From Scilla litardierei (lineage: Eukaryota; Streptophyta; Magnoliopsida; Asparagales; Asparagaceae), in the NCBI GenBank assembly GCA_030789695.1, contig CM061142.1, positions 148,821,266 to 148,885,265 on the forward strand: DNA of 64,000 bases. Reading direction: 5' to 3'. Made by a program: the position numbers and the translations under genes. The notes beneath the pieces are model-generated. The model was not told the origin of the DNA and searched no databases. It was given only the letters and a program-made list of their open reading frames with translations. Shown in pieces: positions 1-10,900 of the stretch. Within the stretch, counting starts at the first letter, position 1. Each line of letters starts with the position of its first letter.

Positions 1-2
1 TT

Positions 3-137
3 GCTAAAAAGGACATCATTTTAGTGTACGTTGAAACCCAAAAGCAAATCGCCGATATTTTCACGAAACCCCTAAAGGAGGACTCCTTTGTGCGGTTGCG
101 TCGAGAATTGGGGATTATGGGTGAATCCGAGATATAG
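3..137 (+). CDS. Copia pol C-terminal end (RNase H tail), partial
   Basis: Reading frame 3 is open from the window edge to a TAG and ends with the conserved copia tail, including the stretch KQIADIFTKPL and the end LGIMGESEI. In Ty1/copia elements this is the C-terminus of the polyprotein after the RNase H domain. The upstream part is outside the window. A nearly identical tail occurs at 61594-61780 in element 2, which identifies the two elements as one family. There is no stop or frameshift in this short stretch, in contrast to the decayed pol of element 2. Confidence 0.85.
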   Translation, partial: AKKDIILVYVETQKQIADIFTKPLKEDSFVRLRRELGIMGESEI

Positions 138-1068
138 GATTCATGTCTCATTCAATTATCTTGCATGCCATTATATTTCGCGATATTACGTTCATGCTAG
201 ATTTATTGAATTTTTGGGGATTTTATGTGATATGATTGAATTGTAGCTCGAATTCTTATTTGAATGTCGTATTTAAGATTTCGATGTTTTATGGGGTAGT
301 TTAGATGACTAATGAGAGGGTTAAGATGTTTCATCCAAGTGGTTTATGAAGAGAACTCATTTATCAACTTTTGGACTCTTCTAGTCGGTTTCAGTTCATT
401 AGTCAACCGACTAGCTGCTCATCTAGTCGGTCAGCTAGTGAACTCAGACCGACTAGTTCAAGCTTTATTCTTTCTATTGTCATTCACTTCTTTTAGTCGG
501 TCACAGTACACTTACCGACCAACTAGATTGAAAACTAGTCGGTCAGTGATTATACTGAGACCGACTAACTCTAGCCCTAGAATTTTCTGTTTGCCTCTGT
601 TTCGACTTAGTCGGTTTAAGCTCATTGACCGACCGACTAGATCGTAATCTAGTCGGTCAGTGCTTGAACTGTGACCGACTAAGTGCGTTAGGGTAAACGC
701 GTCTTTTCGCATTCTCGACCGACTTATATCAAATCTATTCGACTGTTTTGCTTTTTAGTCGGTCTATTTCGTTCCCCCAGCTCAAAAATCCTCCCTCTCC
801 CCGATCAAAACCCTTCGTCTTCTGTCGACTCCGGCCACCTTTCCGGCCATCTCCGCCATCCGTCGCCGTTGACCATTCCCCTAGGTATAACCCCTCTTCC
901 TAGATCTTGTTTTTCATCCCTAGGGTTTGTTCTAGGCTTCATTTCAACTTCTAGGTGTTCTAGGGTTTCGGATTTTCATTCTTAGGGCTTGTGTGTTAGG
1001 ATCTAGTGTTTGTGCTTAGTGTCTTTGATCTTATCCCGTCGCGTGATTGAACTCGTTGTGTCGCGATC
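138..1068 (+). other. Spacer between pol and env-like ORF of element 1
   Basis: No convincing gene. The central part (about 365-770) is filled with short dyad-symmetric motifs around AGTCGGT, the same motif that fills this family's LTR. The stretch 780-1060 is C/T-rich and reads like a 5' leader for the env-like ORF. Confidence 0.6.
365..770 (+). repeat. AGTCGGT palindrome array in the internal spacer
   Basis: Repeated TAGTCGGT and its complement ACCGACTA alternate, usually as pairs separated by a few bases so that each pair can fold into a hairpin (for example ACCGACTAG near 629 followed by CTAGTCGGTC). About ten motif copies are visible. The homologous spacer of element 2 (62010-62290) has the same arrangement. 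The motif is also the LTR array motif of this family. Confidence 0.8.
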
Positions 1069-2784
1069 ATGGCACGAACGAGAATCCCGATTACATCTTC
1101 TGGGGCATCCCCTATGACCGTAGAGGGTGATACCGCTTCGACCCCTCCTAAGCGTAGGGCCAAGACCACTCGACCCCCCTCTTCGTCTTCAACTCCATTG
1201 AAGAGGAAGAGGACGTCCAAGCCTAAACCTACCGGCCAATCGTCCAAGCCAAAACCTAAACCTAAAAAGTTTCGTGCTCCCACACCTCCCGGTGAGCGTT
1301 CAGATAGTGATTCCGAGGATGATACCGATGAGGAATACACTCCTGAACATCCCGAGAAGGCACCTACTCCACCCCCTCCTCCACCTCCTCCTAAGCCCCG
1401 TAAGGCTAAGGGTAAAGCTCCTATACCAGTCGGCGGTGTAGATATATCGTTGTGCCGCGACGACCCTCAGTGTCTCACAGCGTACAACCGTATAGAGCAC
1501 TGCCCACTGCTGTTAGAGCATTACGTTCAGTTTTCTGATTTTCTTGGCCTTGCGGATCTACTCTCCTATAGTGGCCTATTGGACTATCTTAGATATGACG
1601 CTAAGGCGAATCCCAGACCATATCCTCGCCTGGTCAAATTATGCTATGCCAATCGTGTCCGGGGCCAGTACGACGAGTCTCACTCCATCGAGACTTCTGT
1701 TTTGGGGACTCCTATAGTCCTCACGGTAGAAATCTTGGGGGAGTTGATAGGTTGCTCGTCGTGTGGCCTCCTCCCTTCTGACATCTCTGTCGATGATATC
1801 TCCTCCCTCGATCAGCGGACCCTAGGCAAAATCTTCCAGGTTATCCCCCCTGTATTCATAGGAGTACCTTCGAAATCATTCAAGCCGAATGCTTGGGTGA
1901 TTAACCTGATCTTGAAATCCTGCCTTCTTCCCAAGTATGGATCTTCATCTCTTCCATCTCAGCCGTTTTTGAAACTGATTTACGCTCTGTTTATGGGTAG
2001 CGAGATTAATTGGGCTCGCATTATACTCGATAAGATGGATTCTTTCGAGTGTATTCGCAAGACCACTAAATCTGTGCATATCCCATATCCGTGTCTCCTG
2101 ACCTTGGTTTTCCGTCGATTCGGTGTCCCCTTGCCCCCTAATGATGAGCGTCCCCTTGGTCCTCCTCTGAACGCGACGGCCGTTAAGAAATCTCTTGCGG
2201 CACTCCGTCACGTGCAGCGGTCGACACCTTCTGCATCTCAGGCCACTCCCTCAGCTGCTTCAGTCCCTCCTCCTTCAGCTGCTTCAGTCCCTCCTCCCTC
2301 CGCCTCTCTTGATGATGTCGTCCGGTTGCTTCATCGGCACGAGTCGCGTTTGGCTCGTACCGAGGAGGTCGTCTGCCGTATGGCTCGTTTGATGGGCATT
2401 GAGCTTCCTCCTTCCGTTTCTGAGGATGAGGAGATGGACGATGAGGATATTGATGATCTTGTCACCTCCTTGGCTCGTGGCGATGAGGCCACTGCTGCTG
2501 CTGCTACCACCTCTGTTCCTGATGCTGGCACCTCTTCCGGTGCTCCTGAGACTTCTGCACCAGTGGATCAGCCTTCTGATGCTGCTGATGCTCCTGCTGA
2601 CGACCCTGCTCCTGTTTTGCCTGCTGTTGTTCCTGTTGAGACCCCAGCCGTTGAGCCTGTCGTCGATGTCTCCACCCCTGCCCCGACGATCCCTTCTGTT
2701 CTCACGCCTCTCCTCCCTGCAGAGCCTGAGTCCACTCCCTCGACTGGACCTCCAGAGACTGCAGATCCTGCCACTTCCTCGTGA
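1069..2784 (+). CDS. Sirevirus env-like ORF (ORF3), intact, 571 aa
   Basis: The ORF lies between pol and the 3' LTR, the position of the env-like gene of SIRE1/Maximus elements. Residues 1-120 are rich in Lys, Arg, Pro and Ser with several basic clusters, then an acidic patch and a run of eight prolines near residue 103. Residues ~125-370 look globular and resemble, from memory, the 'putative plant transposon protein' domain (PF20167): a segment with KPNAWVINLIL and then FLKLIYALFMG. Residues ~414-443 could form a short coiled coil (LDDVVRLLHRHESRLARTEE). The tail is Ala/Pro/Thr/Asp-rich. I see no signal peptide and no clear membrane helix, so an envelope role is doubtful; the basic N-terminus fits a nuclear or nucleic-acid-binding protein better. 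The start is the first ATG, after a pyrimidine-rich leader; element 2 starts at the same place. Function unknown. Confidence 0.8.
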   Translation: MARTRIPITSSGASPMTVEGDTASTPPKRRAKTTRPPSSSSTPLKRKRTSKPKPTGQSSKPKPKPKKFRAPTPPGERSDSDSEDDTDEEYTPEHPEKAPTPPPPPPPPKPRKAKGKAPIPVGGVDISLCRDDPQCLTAYNRIEHCPLLLEHYVQFSDFLGLADLLSYSGLLDYLRYDAKANPRPYPRLVKLCYANRVRGQYDESHSIETSVLGTPIVLTVEILGELIGCSSCGLLPSDISVDDISSLDQRTLGKIFQVIPPVFIGVPSKSFKPNAWVINLILKSCLLPKYGSSSLPSQPFLKLIYALFMGSEINWARIILDKMDSFECIRKTTKSVHIPYPCLLTLVFRRFGVPLPPNDERPLGPPLNATAVKKSLAALRHVQRSTPSASQATPSAASVPPPSAASVPPPSASLDDVVRLLHRHESRLARTEEVVCRMARLMGIELPPSVSEDEEMDDEDIDDLVTSLARGDEATAAAATTSVPDAGTSSGAPETSAPVDQPSDAADAPADDPAPVLPAVVPVETPAVEPVVDVSTPAPTIPSVLTPLLPAEPESTPSTGPPETADPATSS

Positions 2785-3745
2785 TCGTCTATTTCGAGGA
2801 CTCTCCACTGCTCTTTGGATGATACACCTTTTTGAGAGTGTTTTGGGTTAGGTTAGGATGGAGTTTGTGTGTTGGAGTTGTTTTGATGTATTTTGATTTT
2901 CTGGATATCGGTGGTGCATATGATGTATTTTTGATTGATGATGGTGTATCGATGATGTATGATGTATTTCTTTTTGATGTTGACATACATGGTATGTTGC
3001 ATTTGATGTAGTCGATATCTTTTTGGATGTACTCATGATGTTTTTATATATATACATCGATGTTCTCTTTATTTTATTCCGTCGTGCACATTTAATTTTC
3101 ATTCAATGCCTTTGACATGTGAATTCGTCATTCGTCGCTTGAAAAACTTGGTTAAATAGATTATATTTCTATGATTGTATAGAATTGTTTTCCATGCACA
3201 AATTTAACCAAGAATATTGAATATTGGAGAGTATGTTTCTTTATTCAATAAATGAATAAAAATTTGGTATTTTTGATGGTTTTAATTATCACTTTTTTGA
3301 TAATGGACAATTTGACACACCTTGATTTGATTTCATCACTTTTCCCTTGGTGTCAATTAGTTCCATCGTCATTTTCTACGACTCCCGATGTTGGATTTTT
3401 CATTTCCTAGTTGTTGTCGTTGTATGCCCCCCATTTTTGGGATAATGCCAAAGGGGGAGAGATAATGATAATAAATAGAACAAATGAAAATTTAACTCAA
3501 TTTCCAAGAATCTAATTTGATGTGTTAGATTCAGGGGGAGTTAAGATATATATAAGGATTTTCAAAATCCGATATTTCAAAAATCGATTCTCGTTATATA
3601 TCTTACTCGTCTGATTGATGCAATTTATATATATTCATTTTGGAAATAACGTGTCGTCAATGCAGGGGGAGTAAGTATTTTACATTTGAATCATTATTTT
3701 CGATTATTATTTATGTTGGTTTGTCATCACCAAAAAGGGGGAGAA
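2785..3745 (+). promoter_or_regulatory. 3' spacer with multiple polypurine tracts
   Basis: Non-coding, AT-rich. Four purine tracts with the core AGGGGGAG lie at 3450-3462, 3532-3545, 3662-3675 and 3732-3745; the last touches the LTR and is the likely primer for plus-strand DNA synthesis. Several polypurine tracts before the 3' LTR are a described Sirevirus trait. Most of 2785-3440 is T-rich with GATG repeats and shows nothing else. Confidence 0.75.
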
Positions 3746-4170
3746 TGTTGAATATTGGACTCCCCGGATTTGGTTTTGATGATGAGCAAACATAAATAAT
3801 TCATGAACTAACAATTTGTGAGCGCAGTATTGGAAATCGTCGCCAAATTCACGAGAACAATCAAAGCGACATCTCAAGACTTCTCAAAGCTCGTATTCAT
3901 TGCCTAAAGCTTCGTTGAAGCCTTTGGACCGTTTTGGAAGTCATGAAGAATTAATCGAAGCTCTCGAAGACCATTCATTAAGGTTTTATTTATAGTCTTT
4001 TAGCTTCGATCTATAGAATGTTAAGCCTTGAGTATATCTTACGATTCTATCTTCATAACGCTCATATCGTAGCTCTAGGATCTTAGTTCAAGTCCATTCT
4101 AACTTCCTCGAAGCATCGCGCTTCGATTCGGACTTGTTTGTGCATGTTAGTTGGTACAAGAAGAAGTACT

Positions 4171-4684
4171 GACCGACTAGATGGTGATCTAGTCGGTCAG
4201 CAAAGCTTCTTGGACCGACTAGTGTGAGTTAATCTTTTCCTGTTCAGTACTGTTTACAGTTAGTCGGTTCACGTTGACTCACCGACCGACTAGTTTGTGA
4301 ACCAGTCGGTCAGTGATGCTTCTTTGACCGACTAGTTGAGATTTACTGTTCATGCCAAAATTCTCCTAAGCTACTGTTTATCGTTAGTCGGTCTAAGAAC
4401 GTTTGGTGACCGACTAGTTGATAATCTAGTCGGTCAACTTTTGTTCTTGGACCGACTAAGTCATTTTGTATTCAGCCTATTTGTTTTTGCCTCTTAGTTG
4501 GTCTACGTTCACTGACTGACCGACTAGTTGTGAAACTAGTCGGTCAGAAAGTCTTCTTGGACCGACTAGATTTCTATGTCTGAATTTCTATCTCTTCTCA
4601 GTTCTTCACTTAGTCGGTCCATGTTGTTTGACTGACCGACTAGTTGATGAACTAGTCGGTCAGTGGTTATTCTTTGACCGACTA
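4171..4684 (+). repeat. AGTCGGT palindrome array in the U3 of LTR 1
   Basis: Units of roughly 110 bp, each with an outer TAGTCGGT...ACCGACTAG pair and an inner hairpin such as GACCGACTAG (4171) with CTAGTCGGTC (4189). About five units are visible. The array ends about 55 bp before the TATA box. Confidence 0.82.
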
Positions 4685-4737
4685 GTTGCCTCAGATTTCT
4701 ATCCGTTGGAAATTGACCTAACTTGTTTTTATGGGAC

Positions 4738-4747
4738 CCTATAAATA
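4738..4747 (+). promoter_or_regulatory. LTR TATA box
   Basis: The sequence CCTATAAATA lies just downstream of the palindrome array in U3, as expected for the LTR RNA polymerase II promoter. Confidence 0.6.
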
Positions 4748-5500
4748 CGAACCTAGGTCATTTCTCTCTAGGTTAGAGCTATCATTAAGAGATTCATTGA
4801 GATAGAAAGAGATAGCCATTCTCACTCATTTCTAAAGCTCTCTTCCTCACAAGAAATCCATTCTCTCACTTTCTAGATCTAGAATCCATCTTGAGAGAAG
4901 CTTGTTCTTGGTGAGCCCTTCAAGCTCTTGCTTGAATCAAGTCTCCAAATCGCTCCTAGGCACCTATTGCTGGTCATTTCCTTGGTGCTAGGTCTTGGTG
5001 ACTTCATCTTCCTCAAATCCCTCCTTGCACCTATTTGGTAAGAAAACTCAAGGTATAGGATTTTGTGGTAAGATTGTTTATTTCATTATAAACTTGTTTA
5101 TATTGCTTGTTGATTCTCTCGGTTGTGAGAGAAGGTTGTGATCCCGGGTTGTGGGATTCACTATTGCCATTGCTTGTATGATTTGATCTTGTGAAGGTTT
5201 TTCACAAGATATCATAGTGGAAATCTTGGGTTAGGGTTTCTAACCTAAGTATCCGGAGGGGATCCGGGTGGTTGGGACGTAGGATCACCGGGAACAAGTC
5301 GGAGAGACTTGGGTGGATCCGAACCCAGTAACATCATTTGTTAGCAATGTTAATTTTGTTGTTGTCATTCAATTTAAGCTTCCGCAAATTGATTTGGTAG
5401 TTGTTTGCACTATAATTAGGAATTATACTCCTTGTTATTTTTAAAGTACTATTCACCCCCCCCCCCCCAGTACTTGTGCAGTAGCTTGTAGGGCATTACA

Positions 5501-8146
5501 ACCTCTTCTCTAATAGGACCTCCCTTGAGGCTTTTTACAACAACTCAAATATAATCAAAGATAAAACTCTTACCACCGCACCCTTGTGTGTATTTACAAA
5601 CCTTTGTTGATGGTGTTGACTTTACAACCTTCCTATAGTCAAGAGGATTGAAGCTTAAGTGTGTTGTGGCTATAAGAAAAATCCTGTCTTTGATCTCAAG
5701 AAATGATGAAGTTAAAACACAAAGAGATCAAAGAAGCAACTTGAATCACTCTCTAGAAAAATCAAGATTAAACCTTGAGAGAGATAATTGCAAGTGCGGG
5801 CCAAGAGATAGCTTAAAAGCTTTTTGAACGAGATAATTAAATTGGCCAAAGAAAGCTGGAAGAAATGGCTTTGAATGCTCTTAAAACTCAAGAAATATGA
5901 TCATTAATTGTTCTCATAAATTCAGCCATCTCCCGCCTTAAATAGTGGTTAAATCCGTTGATAATTTTTTACAAAAATACCCCCCCAAAGTAAAATTGAT
6001 ACGCTTCCGTAAAATACGGAGTTATGTTTTTTCTGTCCGTTGGGTCAAAGTAGTCAACTATAGTATTGAACAATGGTAGTCAACTACCAACACAACTGTA
6101 ATCGACTCCTTCCATGGACAGAGAAAGTCCTCATTTTTACCATACCAAGTAGTCAACTACTATACTAAAAGTAGTCGACTCTTTTTCTGATACATGGAAA
6201 AATATCATAAAAGAGTTCAAAAAATATTTCAAATCTTTTCAAAACTTTTCAAAACATTTTTGGTAGTTTAAAAGGTGATTTTAAATATTCCTAGGTGTGT
6301 GAAACTCCAATCCTAAGGCAATACACAAAGTCTAAGTACATGGACAAAATTACATCAAAATTCCCCATTTGGCATCTCGATTCACTTGAGTCTTCATCTC
6401 CATGCCTTAGCTTTGTAGGATCTCCTTCACGCTAAGTAACACACCAGAGAGGGTGTGAATAGTGTATAGGCAATTAAATGCTAATTAAAACTAATTAAGA
6501 AATACGGCATATAATTGCACACAATCACAAATCAAAGAGACGATGCAAACGCAAACACAATGATTTTATCATGGTTCAGATCCCTACACCGGGGATCCTA
6601 ATCCAGACCCATCCTCCTAAATCGAAGCGATGGCTTATCCATTAGTGCTCCCTAAATCAAGACACACAAGATCACTCTTCACGAGTACAATCCCTAAACC
6701 AGGATAATCCCTAAACCGGAAAATGGAGAAAAATCTCCAATTAGTGGAGTAAACCCCCCATTATGTACTCACAACCCGGGTACTAGGTTTCGTAACCAAA
6801 GAAACGAAAAAGAACAATCTTACCTTTGCCTTGATAGATATTACCAAGTGTGTGAAGGCATAAAGATTGAAGACAAGTGCTAGATGAATGGATTGATGCA
6901 CTTGAAGAACTCTCTCTTGATGCAAGATCAAGAACATTTTTAACCAAAGTGAAAAGAAAATGGGCGAGAAGAAAAATGCTCTTAGTTTGGCTTTAAAATG
7001 AGTTGGATTTCTGTGAGCCTTGGTGCCAAAAACTGCCTCCAAAGAGCTTAAATAAGCCCGCAATCTTGCACAAAATACAAGAAAACGACTCCTCAAAAAT
7101 CTCACCCAACGGCGGTAAACGGGCAGACTTTGAAGCGACCAGACGTCTGGAGTTCATGACCCAGGTGCCTGATCACCTGCTCAAGCGCCTGGGAAATCAA
7201 ATCCAGTCGTATGGTAGAATAAGATGGATAGAAGTGCGAAAGTCCAATCTCCAAACGTTGGGAGTCTGACGAACACTTACCAGACATCTGATCCACTGTG
7301 CAGACGTCTAATAAGCCTTCTTCAGACGGCTGCAATTTAGGGTCCAAAAGACAAAGAACTCAGGAAGTTTGGCTCAACTGATCAGGCGCCTGAAGTACAT
7401 GTAGCAGACGTCTGGACCACTATTCAGATGTTTGGTCATATACCATCAGGCAACTGACCCTTGGCTACGTCAAGCTATCCGAAAGCTGACATGCCAGGCA
7501 TCTGGCGACCCTTCACCAGGCACCTGCCCAGCCCCAAAAAGCACACCCAAGTGTGTTTTGAGCAAAGGACCAAATGGTATGGGCTCTACATGCATTCTAA
7601 TGAATCATATGATGAAAATGATGCAAATGAGTGTGTGTTGTGCATCTATTCAGGGCTACATATAATCTATGAAAGGAAAAACAAGATTACTTGAATAATT
7701 AAATGAAAATACAATGAAGTCCAATATCTTCATGAACGTAGCATTGATCCATCATCCCACACCTATTGTTCTGTCTCCTCATCAAGATAAATATATATAT
7801 TAATCTGAGACTAAAACAATGAGAGTCATTAGCAACAGCATAATTAGGTTATCATCATCAAAACAAAAGAGGGCTAATTGGCCAATACCCAACAAGCTTA
7901 TTTTAGCTTCGCTTACCTTGATTGAGTCACACACTCCATCTTGATCATCCTTGATTGTTTTGGCTTGAGTAGCTTATGTGATCCAAGATGTTTTCCTTCT
8001 CTCATGACTTGTTGACTTTTCTCATTTTGCTTTGAACTCCATATTTGATGTGTCGTTAAATCCCACACACTTGGTAATTATCATTAATACCTATCATTTG
8101 TTAAATCATCATCAAAACCATATTAGGGGTGTCTCAATATCCAGCA
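5501..8146 (-). repeat. LTR-X: Sirevirus-type LTR, minus strand, split and truncated
   Basis: Read on the minus strand, the LTR starts at 8146 with TGCTGGATATTGAG and the Sirevirus-like TTTTGATGATGA stretch, runs to 7895, is interrupted by LTR-Y, and resumes at 6413 down to 5501, where element 1 cuts it. Its array motif is AGTAGTTGACTACT (about 6045-6185), followed downstream on the minus strand by TATTTAAGG near 5940. The LTR end is not in the window. It sits in an older minus-strand gypsy gag that continues from 8147. Confidence 0.65.
6414..7894 (-). mobile_element. LTR-Y: solo Sirevirus-type LTR (1481 bp) nested in LTR-X
   Basis: On the minus strand it starts TGTTGGGTATTGG (7894) and ends GATCCTACA (6414). 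The direct repeat agctt flanks both ends (6409-6413 and 7895-7899), a perfect 5 bp target duplication. Its array motifs are AGACGTCTGG and CAGGCGCCTG-like sequences (about 7127-7540), upstream on its own strand of a TATTTAAG box near 7050. No internal coding region is present, so it is a solo LTR left by LTR-LTR recombination. Confidence 0.85.
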
Positions 8147-8982
8147 GGTGCTAATGATGCACTGGCCTTTTGAACTGGGTCTATTGTACTGGCCGATGCA
8201 TCTGCCTGGTTAGTATTATGGGTCATCGGCTCGGTCTTGTGGTAGCTGCTGGAAGTGGTGGTGGTCACCTTGGAGGGACAGCCAAGAGTCTCTCATACTC
8301 GACCTCTCTATAAACATATTCTTACTTACGAGCTGATGACAATATTATTGCATGAGTGCGTAGGTTCAACCTAATTGGCTTTTCCTGAATCCTAATGTTC
8401 AAACACTACTAGAAGTGTCTATCCTGGGTCAGAGAAGTGGACACCATCTCCTTGGAAAATCTGCTGAGCATAAAAAACTTAACGTCATATTCTTCTACCG
8501 ACATGGATCCCAGCTTTATATTTGTAAATTGTGACTGCAGCTCCATCTGTGCCTTTGGCAAGAAATACTGAGCAAAAAAGAGTTCCTTGAAAGTATCCCA
8601 AGCAATTAATTGCTGCATGTGACCTTCCTCTATTCTCACCAGATTCGGGCCCCATCAGTTAGTTGCAACTTTGCCATGTCTACCCATGAGTTATCTGGGA
8701 TCCAAGCTGCTCTCAATTATCTTCAGTGCTTCACAGTCATTCATATGCTTTCAGAGGTTTCTCTCATCCATTCATAGGCATTGGGCGTAGCGCCTGAAAT
8801 TGCTGGACTCCTCCTTCATCTCTAGGTTCCCTCAGTAGATCCTAGATGAGTTCCCGCAGAGCGATGTCTGATATCTGGGGTACTTTCGGATTCGACTCAG
8901 AGTCATGCCCATTGTTGTTGTTACTGGTCCCAAATCCTTTGTCTCAGTCTTGGTTTACCATTGGGGCTTTTCCATTCGTCAT
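8147..8982 (-). pseudogene. Ty3/gypsy gag, partial and broken
   Basis: A start codon at 8982-8980 opens a frame with an Asn-rich N-terminus, soon interrupted by stops (after NQD and after ALRELI). The best-preserved part, minus strand 8639-8409, has AWDTFKELFFAQYFLP and later MSVEEYDVKFFMLSRF, the pattern of the Retrotrans_gag domain (capsid). Several stops and frame changes make it non-functional. The sequence continues to 8147, the border with LTR-X. Confidence 0.65.
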
Positions 8983-10589
8983 GGTCGAGACGTTCACTAC
9001 GGTGCGTGTGTGACAATGGTATACTTGCATCCACCAACATTCATAGAGTAACGTCAGTTTAATTGAGTACTTTATTCGATACATCCTACTTTTCTCATGT
9101 TGTTCACGAGGTAGTTAGCACGGACCTGCATGGGCCACCATGAAAACATGACACCCACCGCTTCCCGACGGACGTAACTGGTTTTCACATGTGATGCAAG
9201 TCCTACTGTTTATCAATGAAAACAACATAAGCCACAAGAAGAGATGTACTAAAATACTCATACAAAAACTTTCATTATTACATGAGAATTACAAAGTCTG
9301 ATATAGTAACATACGACTACAAGCTCTCATAATACATAAAGAAAATTACATATGAAATAAGTCCATGTGCTCACACTCAAAAGTCTGTGTCTTATGCCAT
9401 AAACTCAGTCTCCTCAAAGATCGGGGTCTCCCTGTATTCCAGTTCAGCCCCTAACGGTGCAACGAAGAGCTGCTAGCAATTAGATGTAAATCAGGATAAT
9501 TCTAAAATTTGAAATTTAAGTAGGATAACATGGCTTAAATTAAAGCAGGAGCAGGTAAATAAGTGACTAAGACAAGCATGTAAAACAGTTTAAAGTTGTT
9601 CTGTCAAAATTCTAGCTGTTATACCTACCCTAAGATGTGACTCAAATTGGAGAGCACAGTAAGAAACCAGGAGTCCACCGTGTACCACGAGGGCGCTCAC
9701 CTGGGCCGAGCCCAAAATAGGAACGGGGAGGGGCTCTGAGCCCAAATTGGAATGATTGGGACTCAAAGTATATCCGGCGATACCCTTAGGGGTCCATCAA
9801 ATGCATGTTGAGACCTAGCCAGAACACCTGATGCGGTCATGTAATCAGAAGCATGGCTCCAGTTCCTCCTGCACTCTCTCTAATATGAGTTACCTCAAAA
9901 CCCAGCGACTGTGAAATGCCAAATGTTGTTGACGGTGTATATCTCTAAGGGTCAAGTGGTGTTGTTCAAGAGATGGTCTAAGGTGTTATTTGTTTAAGTC
10001 AAGCATGCATCATGAGATAAGGTCTTCAAACAAGTTCAGGGTCACATCAAAACTAGCTAATATGGTTGGTGTTCTATGTAAATTAAATTCATTCATGTTT
10101 CATGATTCTAGCAATTTCAGGAGTCATTATGCCAACATGCCCAATTCCAATAATATGCCACTTGTAAGGTGACATAAATAACATGTCATGTACAGGAATA
10201 ATAACAAGGTGTTCCAATATCATGATTTCATCATAGGACATCTAAACATATTACTAAATTTCGATGTCATAAGATTTCTAGTATAATCAATAGCATGTGG
10301 CAAGTTATCCCATAACATTTTTAAAATGGGAGAGAAACAACTGTACTGATCTTAGAGATGTCTCATCATCAATCATTTTAAGGGTCAAATCCGTATGTTC
10401 ATGCTTCTCATGTCAACCGCCAACATTATCATCAAAGATGATTTCAGTATAATATAAGCATGAAATTAAGCCAAGCATAACTCCGATGTCCAACCATCAA
10501 TATGGAAAAAGCCCATAATGCCAACCAAAATGGTTCATGACCTCAAACAGGGTAAAAGCTCATGGGTCGAGCAAGTCAAAGGGCAAAGC

Positions 10590-10900
10590 CCAAGTCCAGC
10601 AACAAATCCAACATCAACACCCAACTTCAGGCCAAACAACCAACACACACACCAAACACCAACACATACGCCCAACACCAGCGCAACACCAAAGTCCATA
10701 CTAACACCCAGCAACAAAACCGAACACTAAGTCCATCACCCACGGACAACACCAAGCCAACACCCAACATTTGCAACACCCAAGTCCAGTAACAAATCCA
10801 GCATCAACACCCAACATCAGGCCAAACAAGTAACATCAAGCAACAAACGCCTACGCCTACACCTAACACCAATGTAACACAAGCCCATCGCCAATCCAGC
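10590..10900 (+). repeat. Low-complexity AACACC-rich tract
   Basis: Degenerate repeats of CAACACC and CCAACAT, with partial copies of a longer unit (AGTCCAG.AACAAATCCA at about 10595 and 10783). This makes spurious Thr/Pro/Asn-rich reading frames; it is part of the gypsy LTR. Confidence 0.6.

Larger units (their letters stand above)
1..5500 (+). mobile_element. Sirevirus (Ty1/copia, SIRE/Maximus type) element 1, 3' half
   Basis: The order is: last codons of pol, a long non-coding spacer, an intact env-like ORF, a second spacer with several polypurine tracts, then a complete LTR. This order and the multiple polypurine tracts are known marks of Sireviruses. The 5' half lies outside the window. 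The element shares pol end, spacer, env-like ORF and LTR with element 2 at 52850-64000. It is inserted in an older minus-strand LTR (LTR-X) whose sequence starts at 5501, so the right copy of the target duplication would be 5501-5505 (acctc); the left copy is not visible. Confidence 0.88.
3746..5500 (+). repeat. 3' LTR of Sirevirus element 1 (1755 bp)
   Basis: Begins TGTTGAATATTGG straight after a polypurine tract and ends ATTACA. It aligns by eye with the LTR at 52850-54584 and with the reversed LTR at 59870-61588. It contains a palindrome array (about 4171-4684), a TATA box at 4738-4747, and a 13-base C run at 5456-5468 close to the end. Confidence 0.88.

Noticed and set aside
2284..2808. 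174-codon minus-strand frame rich in Arg/Ser
   Set aside because: Antisense shadow of the low-complexity tail of the env-like ORF.
4171..4684. Regularly spaced AGTCGGT repeats, CRISPR-like at first sight
   Set aside because: The repeats are short, inverted, lie in the U3 of an LTR with TG...CA ends, and are copied in other LTRs; the genome is a plant's.
10518..10792. Thr/Pro/Asn-rich frames
   Set aside because: Products of AACACC-type low-complexity DNA in a gypsy LTR.
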